Shown here piece after piece: positions 1 to 12,201 of a DNA stretch of 64,000 bases; position 1 is the stretch's first letter; each line of letters starts with the position of its first letter. The stretch is from Bathymodiolus brooksi (lineage: Eukaryota > Mollusca > Bivalvia > Mytilida > Modiolidae): assembly GCA_963680875.1 (NCBI GenBank), contig OY804579.1, positions 21,499,804 to 21,563,803 on the forward strand. Direction: 5' to 3'. Below the pieces are notes generated by a model. That model ran no database searches and had not been told where the DNA came from. It saw nothing but the letters and a program-made list of their open reading frames with translations. A program made the translations under genes and the position numbers.

Positions 1-898
1 TAGAGCTATTCATCTACCAACGGACTGTTGTTTCAGTCAGTTGGCACTATAAAGATTCAATTAAGCGTGTTGGACTAGTACAAAGTGGACCTCATCATCA
101 TTTCATTCATAGAATGTAACTTGTTCTCGCCATAATATAGCTGTACAATTGCTCACCCTTTTTTAATTTTTTTTATCAGAGTTCGTGTATGTCATCAAGT
201 ATATTAGTCGATGTTTTCTGATTTACCATGATCAAAGCAATTTCTGCATAACACTCGTTTCGCTATGTCTATATGATAAATGATGGAACTGTTTTCTTTT
301 CTCATATGCTCAATAGTTTTCAAATTGGCCGTTTGTATTTGAGTTCTTCTCTATTCTACATCAAATACCGTAGGTAAACCCAAGTTAATATGCTCCTCGT
401 GTAATTGTGGCGCCCATCGTGTTACTCAGGGTAATGATAACAATGCAGTAAATGGTGTATGCGAGGCTGAAAGGACAGGAAAAAATTACGTAAGTGGAAG
501 TAAATCCTGAGTTATTTGTTTTACAGACTATAGGTATTCTATTTGTACTAATGCAAACTGATTACAAAAAATGCTTATTGTTTGAAGAAAGTCATTTGTC
601 TTTTCATGCATTGAAAGCGTGTTTTATAACCATATCTCATTGGGACAGTTTTACAAATTGCTTTGTAATGTTGAAATAACATGCTACACCACAGATGATT
701 AATATCATACAATTATATGTTCTGTTAACTACCAATGTTTTCTCTAGATACAAATCTCATCCTCCTCCATAGAATTAACCCCTACGCCTTACTATTAATC
801 GAGGTGATGTGAGAAACAATAACGTATGTCTGTTCTGGTAAGCACTTCCTCGTTAATATCATGATTATAAGTCTTATCATTAACGACGGATTTTTTAC
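1..898. other. Unrecognised AT-rich non-coding DNA
   Basis: No repeat family, RNA gene or convincing exon is visible. The only open frame of note (494-679, 61 codons) is short and has no recognisable motif. Confidence 0.5.
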
Positions 899-926
899 AT
901 ATATATATATATATATATATATATAC
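899..926. repeat. (TA)n microsatellite at SINE 3' tail
   Basis: An uninterrupted AT dinucleotide run abuts the sequence CGTCTGAAAATTAAACC. On the minus strand the adjoining SINE would end in this run, so it is best read as the SINE's 3' tail and not as an independent microsatellite. The same arrangement is seen at 36930-36958. Confidence 0.75.
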
Positions 927-1553
927 GTCTGAAAATTAAACCAAACAGTGTTAGAATTAGATTTTAGAGCTGTCAAATTTTTGTTCTTCCCTCGACGGGA
1001 TTTGAACCCACACCATTGTTACACTGCAGCACCATTCGCTTAGCCTTACGTCCAGCGCCCTAGACCACTCGACTACATCCACTCCCTAAAAAAAGGAGCT
1101 TCAATAGTCGTAGTGTTACCTTGTCTCGTAAGGCAAATCTAGGGATGGGCGTAATACATGTGTATAAGCGTGTGTAGATGGTACATATATACTTAATATT
1201 ATAATTTGACAGCAATCTAACTCAGCAATTTTTAATATATTGGATAGGATAATGAAGAATTATTCACTATACAGTCACAGGAAATAAAGTATATTATACA
1301 AACGTCTAGAAGCAAGTGACAACCATACAATATATCTGTCCCACTGGATCTCAAAGTTACTTTAAAGGATACTAGGTTAATACTAAATATTATATACGTC
1401 TGAAAATTAAACCAAACAGTGTTAGAATTAGATTTTAGAGCTGTCAAATTTTGTTCTTCCCTCGACGGGATTTGAACCCACACCATTGTTACACTGCAGC
1501 ACCATTCGCTTAGCCTTACGTCCAGCGCCCTAGACCACTAGACTACATCCACT
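927..1553 (-). mobile_element. tRNA-derived SINE dimer: SINE-spacer-SINE
   Basis: Two copies of a roughly 160-bp tRNA-derived SINE (927-1087 and 1392-1553, minus strand) flank a spacer of about 300 bp. Each SINE has a perfect Pol III A box (TGGTCGAGTGG) and B box (GGTTCAAATCC) on the minus strand. Their spacing suits a tRNA with a long variable arm, and the head resembles tRNA-Leu or tRNA-Ser. The body ends in GGTTTAATTTTCAGACG followed by TA repeats. Repeat offset is about 466 bp. The spacer is clearly homologous to the spacer of the array at 36959-44545. The right SINE ends in a short TA run (1551-1564). SINE assignment rests on the boxes and repeated occurrence; the family name is unknown to me. 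Confidence 0.85.
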
Positions 1554-1560
1554 ATATATA

Positions 1561-1765
1561 TATAAAAGAAATTAGTAAAAGAAAACAAGTCGGATCTTTC
1601 ACAACATTCTTGTACTAACGTTTTCACTGCTGTTGCAGATCTTCAGGTACAATGTTTAACACTTATAAATATTGTACCTGAACATCTGCAACAGCAGTGA
1701 AAACGTTAGTACAAGAATGTTGTGAAAAATCCGTCTTGTTCTTTTTCTTACTAATTTCTTTTATA
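1561..1765. repeat. Long hairpin (foldback) element
   Basis: Arms at 1561-1653 and 1671-1765 are near-perfect reverse complements (about 93 bp each, a few mismatches and small indels) around a loop of about 17 nt. There is no coding content. It directly abuts the right SINE's TA run. It could be a foldback transposon or MITE, or a stem-loop RNA source; nothing in the sequence decides between these. Confidence 0.85.
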
Positions 1766-2344
1766 TGTACCAGCATACGGATTTCATTTGACTTTTTGAT
1801 ATATATAATTAGTTTTTCCTTATAAAAAGCAATATGCAACATTTTTATAATAATGTGGTCTTGTCCAGGTAATATGCCAAATTATTACCCAGCTAATATG
1901 CCAAAATATTACAGTACCAAATATCACTACAGAAATTTACACGAAGTATAATAATACGTAAAAAAAAATTAGAATATGATACCTGACCAGAACGTTTTGC
2001 ATCAAATCGAATAACGACAGCGCAACGGCGAAGGGGAGCAAATTCTTTGATTTAAATAATGAATTCACCAATTATATATGACGATAATAACAGCATGGTG
2101 AATGAATAAGATGGACTCCTTTAAGATTTAAATGCTTTTATTATAGAAAAGAATTCTCCGGATTGGTAAGCTCTCAGTGGGTGGTAAGAGGCCACATCAA
2201 AATGATCCGTAACGGGGCTACGTTATATCTTTATGCTAGGCATAAAGAATAGACTGAGCTATTAAATATTTATGTTAAATACGATTGTGTTAATATCTAT
2301 CGGCTTATTAATGTCGAACGAATTGCCAACTTCCTAAAAGAATA
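1766..2344. other. Unrecognised non-coding DNA
   Basis: AT-rich, with a small local duplication of an AATATGCCAAA-containing motif near 1870-1910. No gene or known repeat recognised. Confidence 0.4.
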
Positions 2345-2632
2345 ATGGCAGTGCCTCGAAGATGGACAAAATGTATATATAGCAATATTCCAGCAGCACC
2401 TGCATATGGAGTATATATATCTCAGTTGATTGGATATTCCAGAGCTTGCGGTTCCTATCAGGATTTCCTTGATAGAGGGTTGCTGCTAAAAAGGAAGCTA
2501 CTGATTCAAAGGTTCCTATTGGTTAAGAGGAAATCATCACATCGAAAGTTTTACGGTCGCCACCATGACTTGGTTGACCGTTAAGGAATAGCTGTGTCAC
2601 AGATGACCACGGATATGTTCCATTTGTCGTAA
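2345..2632 (+). pseudogene. Retroelement ORF C-terminal domain, broken copy
   Basis: The frame 2345-2584 encodes a C-terminal segment with the hallmarks YGVYISQLI, YSRAC, FLDRGLLL and KFYGRHHDLVDR. I recognise it from reverse-transcriptase-bearing retroelements that are common in mollusc and other aquatic animal genomes; the exact element class is uncertain. A TAA at 2582-2584 sits where the related copy at 6367-6440 has a tyrosine codon, so it looks like a nonsense mutation. The frame then continues through SQMTTDMFHLS to a stop at 2630-2632. The upstream reverse transcriptase is absent, as expected of a 5'-truncated insertion. The 3' UTR follows to about 2900. Confidence 0.7.
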
Positions 2633-2905
2633 GTACTTCCAGATCCTTTCCTCATTCATGATTTATCACCGGGTTTATAACTAGATTAACGCAACGGGTG
2701 CCACTAGTGGAGCAATAACTACCTATGCTTCCGGTGCACCCCGGTTTTTAATGGGGTTCGATTTAATCGATCTTTTGTTTGATGTGTATGTTTTGGATAT
2801 AGTTTTTTTTTTGGTCATTTTTCTTTTGGCCATTGTGTTGTCTGTCCTTCGATTTACGGATTATGATTACCTCTTTGATATCTTCAAACTCTTCTTAAGC
2901 AAATA
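2633..2905 (+). mobile_element. 3' UTR of the same retroelement
   Basis: Shows the shared landmarks of the dispersed family: the CCCCGGTTTTTA box, then TTCG, a T-rich stretch, GGCCATTGTGTTGTCTGT, CGATTTACGGATT, and GATATCTTCAAACTCTTCTT at the 3' end. It follows directly on the coding remnant, which ties the dispersed 3'-end repeats elsewhere in the window to one retroelement family. Confidence 0.7.
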
Positions 2906-3144
2906 ACAAGGGTAGAATTAAAATTAGCAATTTTGTGCAATACTTTGAGGGAGACCGCATTTTGTGCATGACGTCACGTTATTTGCTACTGTTCATTAAC
3001 TAATGTCATGTTTCAGTTTCAATAATCACTTTCAGTGTCACTATGTCATCGTACGACAACGCTTCTTGTGGAGAGATGTTGACCGTACAATTGTCGGAAA
3101 TATTGAAACTATGTCCTTGGTAATTATAATATGACCGTTACCTC
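2906..3144. other. Unrecognised non-coding DNA
   Basis: Nothing recognised except one TGACGTCA palindrome near 2970. Confidence 0.35.
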
Positions 3145-3312
3145 GTTTGTTTGTTTGTTTGTTTGTTTGTTTGTCTGATGGTGTTTAATGCCACTTTCAA
3201 CAATATTTCAGCTACATCGTGGCGGTCAGTTTTGTTGGCGGAGGAAACACGAGGACCCGGAGAAGGACACCGACCTGCCGCAAGTCACTAACAAACTTTA
3301 TCACATAATGTA
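3145..3312 (-). mobile_element. 5'-truncated mollusc-type SINE with (AAAC)n tail
   Basis: On the minus strand this reads the SINE core seen at 56158-56400: a cytosine-rich CCGGGTCCTC stretch, then the cores ACTGACCGCCACGATG and GAAATATTG, then GGCATTAAACACCATCAGA and an AAAC tail (the GTTT run at 3145-3175 on the plus strand). The promoter-bearing 5' part is missing. Confidence 0.75.
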
Positions 3313-3839
3313 TATAATAGGTGTAATATAGACATGTAAAACAAATTCGTTCGTGACAGGCTTTATGTAAATCATCTGCACATTTAAGGTGATATTTACT
3401 GATGTACTGGTTTGTTCCTGTCGTTGCATGAAACATCAATTGATAACGTAGAAACTAATATTTGATCTTTATCATGTTTATGTCGATTGCAGTATATATA
3501 TTTCCGACAACCAGCAGGTTTCTGAATAACAAAATTACAATTTGAAGAATACAAAATGTTGTTTTCACAATTATAAGATCAAATTATTTTCTGCTTTCCT
3601 GGAAATTATATAATATTGTAAGCTTAATAATCATTTTCCAAGAAACTAATTAAAAATCTACAATTGTAACCTTTAAATAGACTTAGCTTTGTCCTAGATG
3701 ATAATCTTTACATGCAAATAGCAAATAATTAAAAAAAATAAGACTGATTGGTAAATTGTATTAGTGTAGTATATAAAATAACATAAAGATATCAATCCAC
3801 CTTTGTTACTGCCTATTTATATACCACAGTTGTACTTAA
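3313..3839. other. Unrecognised AT-rich DNA
   Basis: No gene, RNA or repeat recognised. Confidence 0.4.
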
Positions 3840-3995
3840 GTCCACCATCAGATTTAGTGGGCTTCGTGTTGCTCAATATTTAGGTTTATATATCATTGTT
3901 CATCCTTTTTCTTGTGTACACTATATTGTCTGTGCTTCTTCGATTTACGACTTCTGAATATCTCTTTGTTACCTTCAAACTAGTCTTAGAAACAT
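3840..3995 (+). mobile_element. Retroelement 3'-end fragment
   Basis: Diverged copy of the family at 2633-2905: TTCGTGTTGCTC, TTGTCTGTGCTTCTTCGATT, TACGACTTCTGA and a CTTCAAACT end are recognisable. Confidence 0.6.
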
Positions 3996-4669
3996 TATAT
4001 ACAAAATATACTGGAAAATGCATGAAATGCACATCAACAATAATTATCCACAAAACAGATCTCTGTTCGTATTGATTGCATAGAAAGCACGAATCAGATT
4101 AAACAATTCCACCATTTTAGTTATTTTCATGAATAAAGCCGTTCCAATGTCACATGTTACATGCATTATGATGTATTGCTTGTAAGCATATCAACTTCAT
4201 GAATGCAGTTGATGAAAGGTTTTCAGATACCAATGGGGTTATCAGAATTCCCTAATTTGGTTTCTGGAAACCCCGAAGAAATCAACACGAGGACAAAAAT
4301 TAATGACAGGTGCACAATCTCGTGTCCTTATAAAAGAAAATATACAAACTTGTGTGGCTTCTCTTGATTATTCTATGTGAAATTGCAGATAACAATCTGT
4401 ATTACATTGCAAATTCATGTTTGGCTCTGGAAAACCCATAGAACTCAGTGTGATATTAATTTAAAATAGCAAGTGCCTAATTTCAGTATTTGTAGATTAA
4501 AATGTTCGAATTAACATGGTTTCTGTAGAGTAGTACGCCATGAATAATGCATTAGAGATGTTTGCTTCTCCATGTACAACAATAAAATTCACTGCATCTG
4601 ATTTGAAAGCACAAAGATCAATTTGATGCAAATCAAATCAAATATCAGGTGTAAACTGTAGTTCTGCTG
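3996..4669. other. Unrecognised AT-rich DNA
   Basis: No supported feature. Confidence 0.4.
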
Positions 4670-4765
4670 TGGGTTATGGTCATGGCGTTTAACTCCACTT
4701 TCAACAGTATTTCAGTAATATCGTGGTGGTCAGTTTTATTTGTGGTGTCCGTTGTGGGGAACCCT
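4670..4765 (-). mobile_element. SINE core fragment
   Basis: Plus strand GGCGTTTAACTCCACTTTCA, CAGTATTTCAG and ATCGTGGTGGTCAGTTTTA are the reverse complement of the SINE core at 52040-52110 and 56340-56400. Only the 3' half remains. Confidence 0.65.
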
Positions 4766-5185
4766 ATACATCAAAGTAATAGAACAGTAAAACTGAAGGA
4801 TTCAAAACTTCAAGGAGGTTATTTGTAAGTTTGGATGTTTTTGGTAAATGAGGAGATGAATAATTTTGAGAGTGTGGTGCTGGTGAAGTAACACAGCTGA
4901 GAGTAATCCCTATACAGGCGGCATAACAAAGCATATAGAATATATTGTTTTATGTCACCATTATTATATGAACTCCAGAAATTCATCAACCCGTGTTTTA
5001 TCTTAAGAGATCAAATGTATAAATATATAGCATGAATCACTCAGTCTTATTGAAGGAATAATGAAATCATCTGACATGTTTTGTTAATTAAAAGTAACCT
5101 TTCATGTTTGCTGGAAATAATAAAATCTAGACATAATGACCTCAGGAACCAGGTCACAACACTGTACACAGTTGTGTAAATAAAG
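4766..5185. other. Unrecognised AT-rich DNA
   Basis: No supported feature. Confidence 0.4.
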
Positions 5186-5330
5186 ATTGAAAATATCAGA
5201 GGGCAAATCACAATCCGTAAATCGCAGTATTGAAAATATAATGGTCAAAAGATGGACGACGAACAGACAAACAATGGTCCATAAAATACTACACAGAAAA
5301 CTAAAAATGATTGTAGGCATTTGTTCAACC
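5186..5330 (-). mobile_element. Retroelement 3'-end fragment
   Basis: Reverse complement of the family UTR: on the plus strand, CACAATCCGTAAATCGCAG, ATAATGGTCAAAAGATG, ACAGACAAACAATGGTC and ACTACACAGAAAACTAAAA. The open frames across it on both strands are incidental. Confidence 0.65.
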
Positions 5331-5414
5331 TGTAAAGTTGATGGTGTCAAATATCAAACATATCTGGTACAATCAGCTACTCTACAGATGACATGTTTTG
5401 AAGTAAGACATTTT

Positions 5415-6126
5415 TACGGTGGCTGATTAAGGCCATGCGAGAAAAAAAAAATTTGTTCCTTCAGTATAATATCTTGTTCCCACAACTTATTATTTTGTTC
5501 CCACAAGAAATATATTTTGATCCCACAACATACTATTTTGTTCCCACAGCATATTATCTTGTTCCCTCAATATATTATTTTGTTCCCACAACATATATTG
5601 TTCCCTCAATATATTATTATTAATACTAATTAGTTATCCCCCTCAAGAAAGGCGATCTATCCTATAAGGCCAGATTTCAAATGCACTGAGATAGTAAAAT
5701 ATTAATTAATTTATGCCCCTCAAGCGAGGCCACCCATCTCAGTGCATTTGAAATCTGGCCTCATAGGACAGGTGGCCTCTATTGAGGGGGATAATGTATT
5801 AATATTTTATTATTTCAGTGCATTTGAAATCTTGCTTCATAAGATAGGTGGCCTCTCTTGAGGGAGATAATTAATTAGTATTATACTATCTCAGTGCATT
5901 TGAAATCTGGCCTCATAGGATAGATCGCCTCTCTTGAACGGAATGATTAATTAGTATTTATAATAATATATTGAGGGAACAAGATAATATGTTGTGGGAA
6001 CAAAATAGTATGTTGTGGGAACCAAATATCTTTCTTGTGGGAACAAAATAATAAGTTGTGGGAACAAGATATTATATTGAGGGAACAATTTTTTTTTTCT
6101 CTCTCATGGCCTTAATCAGCCACCGT
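5415..6126. mobile_element. 712-bp foldback/MITE-like element
   Basis: The ends are inverted repeats: ACGGTGGCTGATTAAGGCC begins the left end (5416) and its reverse complement closes the right end. ACATTTT lies just outside both ends (5408-5414 and 6127-6133), a plausible 7-bp target-site duplication. Each arm carries tandem 23-24 bp motifs built on TTGTTCCCACAACAT (about 8 in 5452-5625, about 6 inverted in 5965-6090). The centre (5639-5940) carries three direct and one inverted copy of a GTGCATTTGAAATCTGGCCT unit. There is no transposase. The class is unassigned; it is probably a non-autonomous DNA element. Confidence 0.75.
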
Positions 6127-6133
6127 ACATTTT

Positions 6134-6440
6134 CGTCGAAAAAAAGTCATATTTCACTGAAAGGCAGATCATACAGTGACAAATGAAAACGGACAAAAAG
6201 ACAAACAATGATCGACATATAAAAATACACAGAACACTAACGACTGAGAAACACGACCCCATTAACAAACGTGTGTGAGGTAAGCAGTTCTTCTCCACTA
6301 GAGGCACTGGTAGTGGTACACGTCATAAACGAGGAAAGGAAGGGGTTGTGATTACGTTACACTGAACATATTTGTGGTCAGTTGTGACAAATCTAATCCG
6401 TAGTGGTTAATCAAATCATGTTGGCGACGATAAAGCTTTC
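6134..6440 (-). mobile_element. Retroelement 3' end with C-terminal codons
   Basis: On the minus strand 6440-6367 encodes a version of the C-terminal domain (KLYRRQHDLINHYG, then LSQLTTNMF), related to 2345-2632 but without the stop at 2582. The family UTR follows (ACGAGGAAAGGAAGG, CACGACCCCATTA, GACAAACAATGATCG on the plus strand). The 5' part is missing. It lies directly beside the foldback element, whose right TSD copy is at 6127-6133. Confidence 0.65.
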
Positions 6441-6605
6441 ATCATTACATTTACAGTTCTTAAATAATGTCATTTATTAAAATGCAGACCAATCCCCCTC
6501 AAGCATATGTTACTTCAGCCGATTTTGCTATCCTATTTAGGCCCTGTGTTTTCTTTCTCCCACAGACTAATTTTATGAGTAAATTGGCGAATGTTATAAG
6601 AGGCA

Positions 6606-6780
6606 GGAACTGCTTTACCCTACGAGAGAAACTGGGTTCACCCCGGTTTTTAGCTTTCTGTGTTGTGTTTTAATGTTTCGTTTGTCTTTGTCTTGTGTAG
6701 TGTGTGCCGTATGTTGCCAGTGTTTTCTTGATTGCCCCTTCGGTTTTCTCTCACGTTTATTTCAATTCTTTTGGCTGTGA
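6606..6780 (+). mobile_element. Retroelement 3'-end fragment, second subfamily
   Basis: Contains TTCACCCCGGTTTTTAG, TTTCTGTGTTGTGTTTTA, TATGTTGCCAGTGTTTTCTT and GATTGCCCCTTCGGTTTTCT. The tail differs from the 2633-2905 type and matches copies at 33425, 46855, 47870, 52950 and 59425. It ends within about 25 bp of the 60-bp minisatellite. Confidence 0.6.
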
Positions 6781-9700
6781 GTGTACACTAAATTAGATAT
6801 CTACGGTTTCATTACAGAATCATATCATGCATTGCGGCATAAGAGACAGATAGACGTGTATTATGTTTTTATTACAGAACCATATCATGTATTGTGGTAT
6901 AAGGAACAGATAGACGTGTATTATGTTTTTATTACAGAACCATATCATGTATTGTGGTATAAGGGACAGATAGACTTGTATTATGTTTTAATTACAAAAC
7001 CACATCATGTATTGCGGTATAAGGGACAGATAGACGTGTATTATGTTTTTATTACACAACCATATCATGTATTGTGGTATAAGGGACAGATAGACGTGTA
7101 TTATGTTTTTATTACAGAACCATATCATGTATTGTGGTATAAGGGACAGATAGACGTGTATTATGTTTTTATTACAGAACAATATCATGTATTGTAGTAT
7201 AAGGGACAGATAGACGTGTATTATGTTTTTATTACAGAACCACATCATGTATTGCTGTATAAGGGACAAATATATGTGTATTATGTTTTTATTACAGAAC
7301 CATATCATGTATTATGGTATAAGGGACAGATAGACGTGTATTATGTTTTTATTACAGAACCACCGCATGCATTGCGGTATAAGGGACAGATAGATGTGTA
7401 TTGTGTATTTATTACAGAACCATATCATGTATTGCGGTATAAGGGACAGATAGACGTGTATTATGTTTTTATTACAGAACCATATCATATATTACGGTAT
7501 AAGGGACAGATAGACGTGTATTATGTTTTTATTACAGAACCATATCATATATTGCGGTATAAGGGACAGATAGACGTGTATTATGTTTTTATTACAGAAC
7601 CATATCATGTATTGTGGTATAAGGGACAGATAGACGTGCATTATGTTTTTATTACAGAACCATATCATGTATTGTGGTATAAGGAACAGATAGACGTGTA
7701 TTATGTTTTTATTACAGAACCATATCATGTATTGCGGTATAAGGGACAGATAGACGTGTATTATGTTTTTATTACAGAACCATATCATGTATTTCGGTAT
7801 AAGGGACAGATAGACGTGCATTATGTCTTAATTACAGAACCATATCATGTATTGTGGTATAAGGGACAGATAGACGTGTATTATGTTTTTATTACAGAAC
7901 CATATCATGTATTGCGGTATAAGGGACAGATAGACGTGTATTATGTTTTTATTACAGAACCAGATCATGTATTGTGGTATAAGGGACAGATAGACGTGTA
8001 TTATGTTTTTATTACAGAACCATATCATGTATTGTGGTATAAGGGACAGATAGACGTGTATTATGTTTTTATTACAGAACCATATCATGTATTGCGGCAT
8101 AAGGGACAGATAGACGTGTATTATGTTTTTATTACAGAATCATATCATGTATTGTGGTATAAGGGACAGATAGACGTGTATTATGTTTTTATTACAGAAC
8201 CACATCATGTATTGCGGTATAAGGGACAGATATATGTGTATAATGTTTTTATTACAGAACCATATCATGTATTACGGAATAAGGGACAGATAGACGTGTA
8301 TTATGTTTTTATTACAGAACCATATCATATATTGCGGTATAAGGGACAGATAGACGTGTATTATGTTTTTATTACAGAACCATATCATGTATTGTGGTAT
8401 AAGGGACAGATAGACGTGCATTATGTTTTTATTACAGAACCATATCATGTATTGTGGTATAAGGGACAGATAGACGTTTATTATGTTTTTATTACAGAAC
8501 CATATCATGTATTGTGGTATAAGGGACAGATAGACGTGTATTATGTTTTTATTACAGAACCATATCATGTATTGCGGTATAAGGGACAGATAGACGGGTA
8601 TTATGTTTTTATTACAGAACCATATCATGTATTGTGGTATAAGGGACAGATAGACGTGTATTATGTTTTTATTACAGAACCATATCATGTATTGTGATAT
8701 AAGGGACAGATAAACATGTATTATGTTTTTATTACAGAACCATATCATGTATTGTGGTATAAGGGACAGATAGACGTGTATTATGTTTTTATTACAGAAC
8801 CATATCATGTATTGTGGTATAAGGGACAGATAGACGTTTATTATGTTTTTATTACAGAACCATATCATGTATTGTGGTATAAGGGACAGATAGACGTGTA
8901 TTATGTTTTTATTACAGAACCATATCATGTATTGCGGTATAAGGGACAGATAGACGGGTATTATGTTTTTATTACAGAACCATATCATGTATTGTGGTAT
9001 AAGGGACAGATAGACGTGTATTATGTTTTTATTACAGAACCATATCATGTATTGTGATATAAGGGACAGATAAACATGTATTATGTTTTTATTACAGAAC
9101 CATGTCATGTATTGTGGTATAAGGGACAGATAGACGTGTATTATATTTTTATTACAGAACCATATCATGTATTGCGGTATAAGGGACAGATAGACGTGTA
9201 TTGTGTTTTTATTACAGAACCATATCATGTGTTGCGGTATAAGGGACAGATAGACGTGTATTATATTTTTATTACAGAACCATATCATGTATTGTGGTAT
9301 AAGGGACATATAGACGTGTATTATGTTTTTATTACAGAACCATATCATGTATTGCGGTATAAGGGACAGATAGACGTGTATTATGTTTTTATTACAGAAC
9401 CATATCATGTATTGCGGCATAAGGGACAGATAGACGTGCATTATGTTTTTATTACAGAACCAGATCATGTATTGCGGCATAAGGGACAGATAGACGTGTA
9501 TTATGTTTTTATTACAGAACCAGATCATGTATTGTGGTATAAGGGACAGATAGACGTGTATTATGTTTTTATTACAGAACCATATCATGTATTGTGGTAT
9601 AAGGGACAGATAGACGTGTATTATGTTTTTATTACAGAACCACATCATGTATTGCGGTATAAGGGTCAGATATATGTGTATTATGTTTTTATTACAGAAC

Positions 9701-10199
9701 CATATCATGTATTGCGGTATAAGGGACAGATAGACGTGTATTACGTTTTTATTACAGAACCACAGCATGCATTGCGGTATAAGGGACAGATAGATGTGTA
9801 TTATGTTTTTATTACAGAACCATATCATGTATTGCGGAATAAGGGACAGATAGACGTGCATTATGTTTTTATTACAGAACCATATCATGTATTGTGGTAT
9901 AAGGGACAGATAGACGTGTATTATGTTTTTATTACAGAACCAGATCATGTATTGCGGCATAAGGGACAGATAGACGTGTATTATGTTTTTATTACAGAAC
10001 CATATCATGTATTGTGGTATAAGGGACAGATAGACGTGTTTTATGTTTTTATTACAGAACCATATCATGTATTGTGGTATAAGGGACAGATAGACATGTA
10101 TTATGTTTTTATTACAGAACCACATCATGTATTGCGGTATAGGGGTCAGATATATGTGTATTATGTTTTTATTACAGAACCATATCATGTATTGCGGTA

Positions 10200-12201
10200 T
10201 AAGGGACAGATAGACGTGTATTATGTTTTTATTACAGAACCACAGCATGCATTGCGGTATAAGGGACAGATAGATGTGTATTATGTTTTTATTACAGAAC
10301 CATATCATGTATTGCGGTATAAGGGACAGATAGACGTGCATTATGTTTTTATTACAGAACCATATCATGTATTATGGTATAAGGGACAGATAGACGTGTA
10401 TTATGTTTTTATTACAGAACCATATCATATATTGCGGTATAAGGGACAAATAGACGTGTATTATGGTTTTTATTACAGAACCATATCATGTATTGTGGTA
10501 TAAGGGACAGATAGACGTGCATTATGTTTTTATTACAGAACCATATCATGTATTGTGGTATAAGGGACAGATAGACGTGTATTATGTTTTTATTACAGAA
10601 CCATATCATGTATTGTGGTATAAGGGACAGATAGACGTGTATTATGTTTTTATTACAGAACCATATCATGTATTGCGGTATAAGGGACAGATAGACGTGT
10701 ATTATATTTTTATTACAGAACCATAACATGTATTGTGGTATAAGGGACAGATAGACGTTTATTATGTTTTTATTACAGAACCATATCATGTATTGTGGTA
10801 TAAGGGACTGATAGACGTGTATTGTGTTTTTATTACAGAACCATATCATGTATTGCGGTATAAGGGAGAGATAGACGTGTATTATATTTTTATTACAGAA
10901 CCATATCATGTATTGTGGTATAAGGGACAGATAGACGTGTATTATGTTTTTATTACAGAACCATATCATGTATTGCGATATAAGGGACAGATAGACGTGT
11001 GTTATGTTTTCATTACAGAACCAGATCATGTATTGTGGTATAAGGGACAGATAGACGTGTATTATGTTTTTATTACAGAACCATATCATGAATTGCGGTA
11101 TAAGGGACAGATAGACGTGTATTATGCTTTTATTACAGAACCATATCATGTATTGCGTCATAAGGGACAGATAGACGTGTATTATGTTTTTATTACAGAA
11201 CCACAGCATGCATTGCGGTATAAGGGACAGATAGACGTGTATTATGTTTTTATTACAGAACCACAGCATGCATTGCGGTATAAGGGACAGATAGATGTGT
11301 ATTATGTTTTTATTACAGAACCATATCATGTATTGCGGTATAAGGGACAGATAGACGTGCATTATGTTTTTATTACAGAACCATATCATGTATTATGGTA
11401 TAAGGGACAGATAGACGTGTATTATGTTTTTATTACAGAACCATATCATATATTGCGGTATAAGGGACAAATAGACGTGTATTATGGTTTTTATTACAGA
11501 ACCATATCATGTATTGTGGTATAAGGGACAGATAGACGTGCATTATGTTTTTATTACAGAACCATATCATGTATTGTGGTATAAGGGACAGATAGACGTG
11601 TATTATGTTTTTATTACAGAACCATATCATGTATTGTGGTATAAGGGACAGATAGACGTGTATTATGTTTTTATTACAGAACCATATCATGTATTGCGGT
11701 ATAAGGGACAGATAGACGTGTATTATATTTTTATTACAGAACCATAACATGTATTGTGGTATAAGGGACAGATAGACGTTTATTATGTTTTTATTACAGA
11801 ACCATATCATGTATTGTGGTATAAGGGACTGATAGACGTGTATTGTGTTTTTATTACAGAACCATATCATGTATTGCGGTATAAGGGAGAGATAGACGTG
11901 TATTATATTTTTATTACAGAACCATATCATGTATTGTGGTATAAGGGACAGATAGACGTGTATTATGTTTTTATTACAGAACCATATCATGTATTGCGAT
12001 ATAAGGGACAGATAGACGTGTGTTATGTTTTCATTACAGAACCAGATCATGTATTGTGGTATAAGGGACAGATAGACGTGTATTATGTTTTTATTACAGA
12101 ACCATATCATGAATTGCGGTATAAGGGACAGATAGACGTGTATTATGCTTTTATTACAGAACCATATCATGTATTGCGTCATAAGGGACAGATAGACGTG
12201 T
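10200..12201. repeat. 1,021-bp tandem segmental duplication inside the array
   Basis: The stretch about 10200-11180 recurs at about 11221-12201, offset by 1,021 bp (17 units plus 1). Both copies share an extra G in TATGGTTTTTATT (10466, 11487), AACCATAACATG, GGGACTGATAG, GGGAGAGATAG and TTGCGTCATAAG. The extra base explains the non-multiple-of-60 offset and moves the open frame. Confidence 0.9.

Noticed and set aside
899..926. TA run as an independent promoter or origin element
   Set aside because: Its position as the 3' tail of a SINE explains it.
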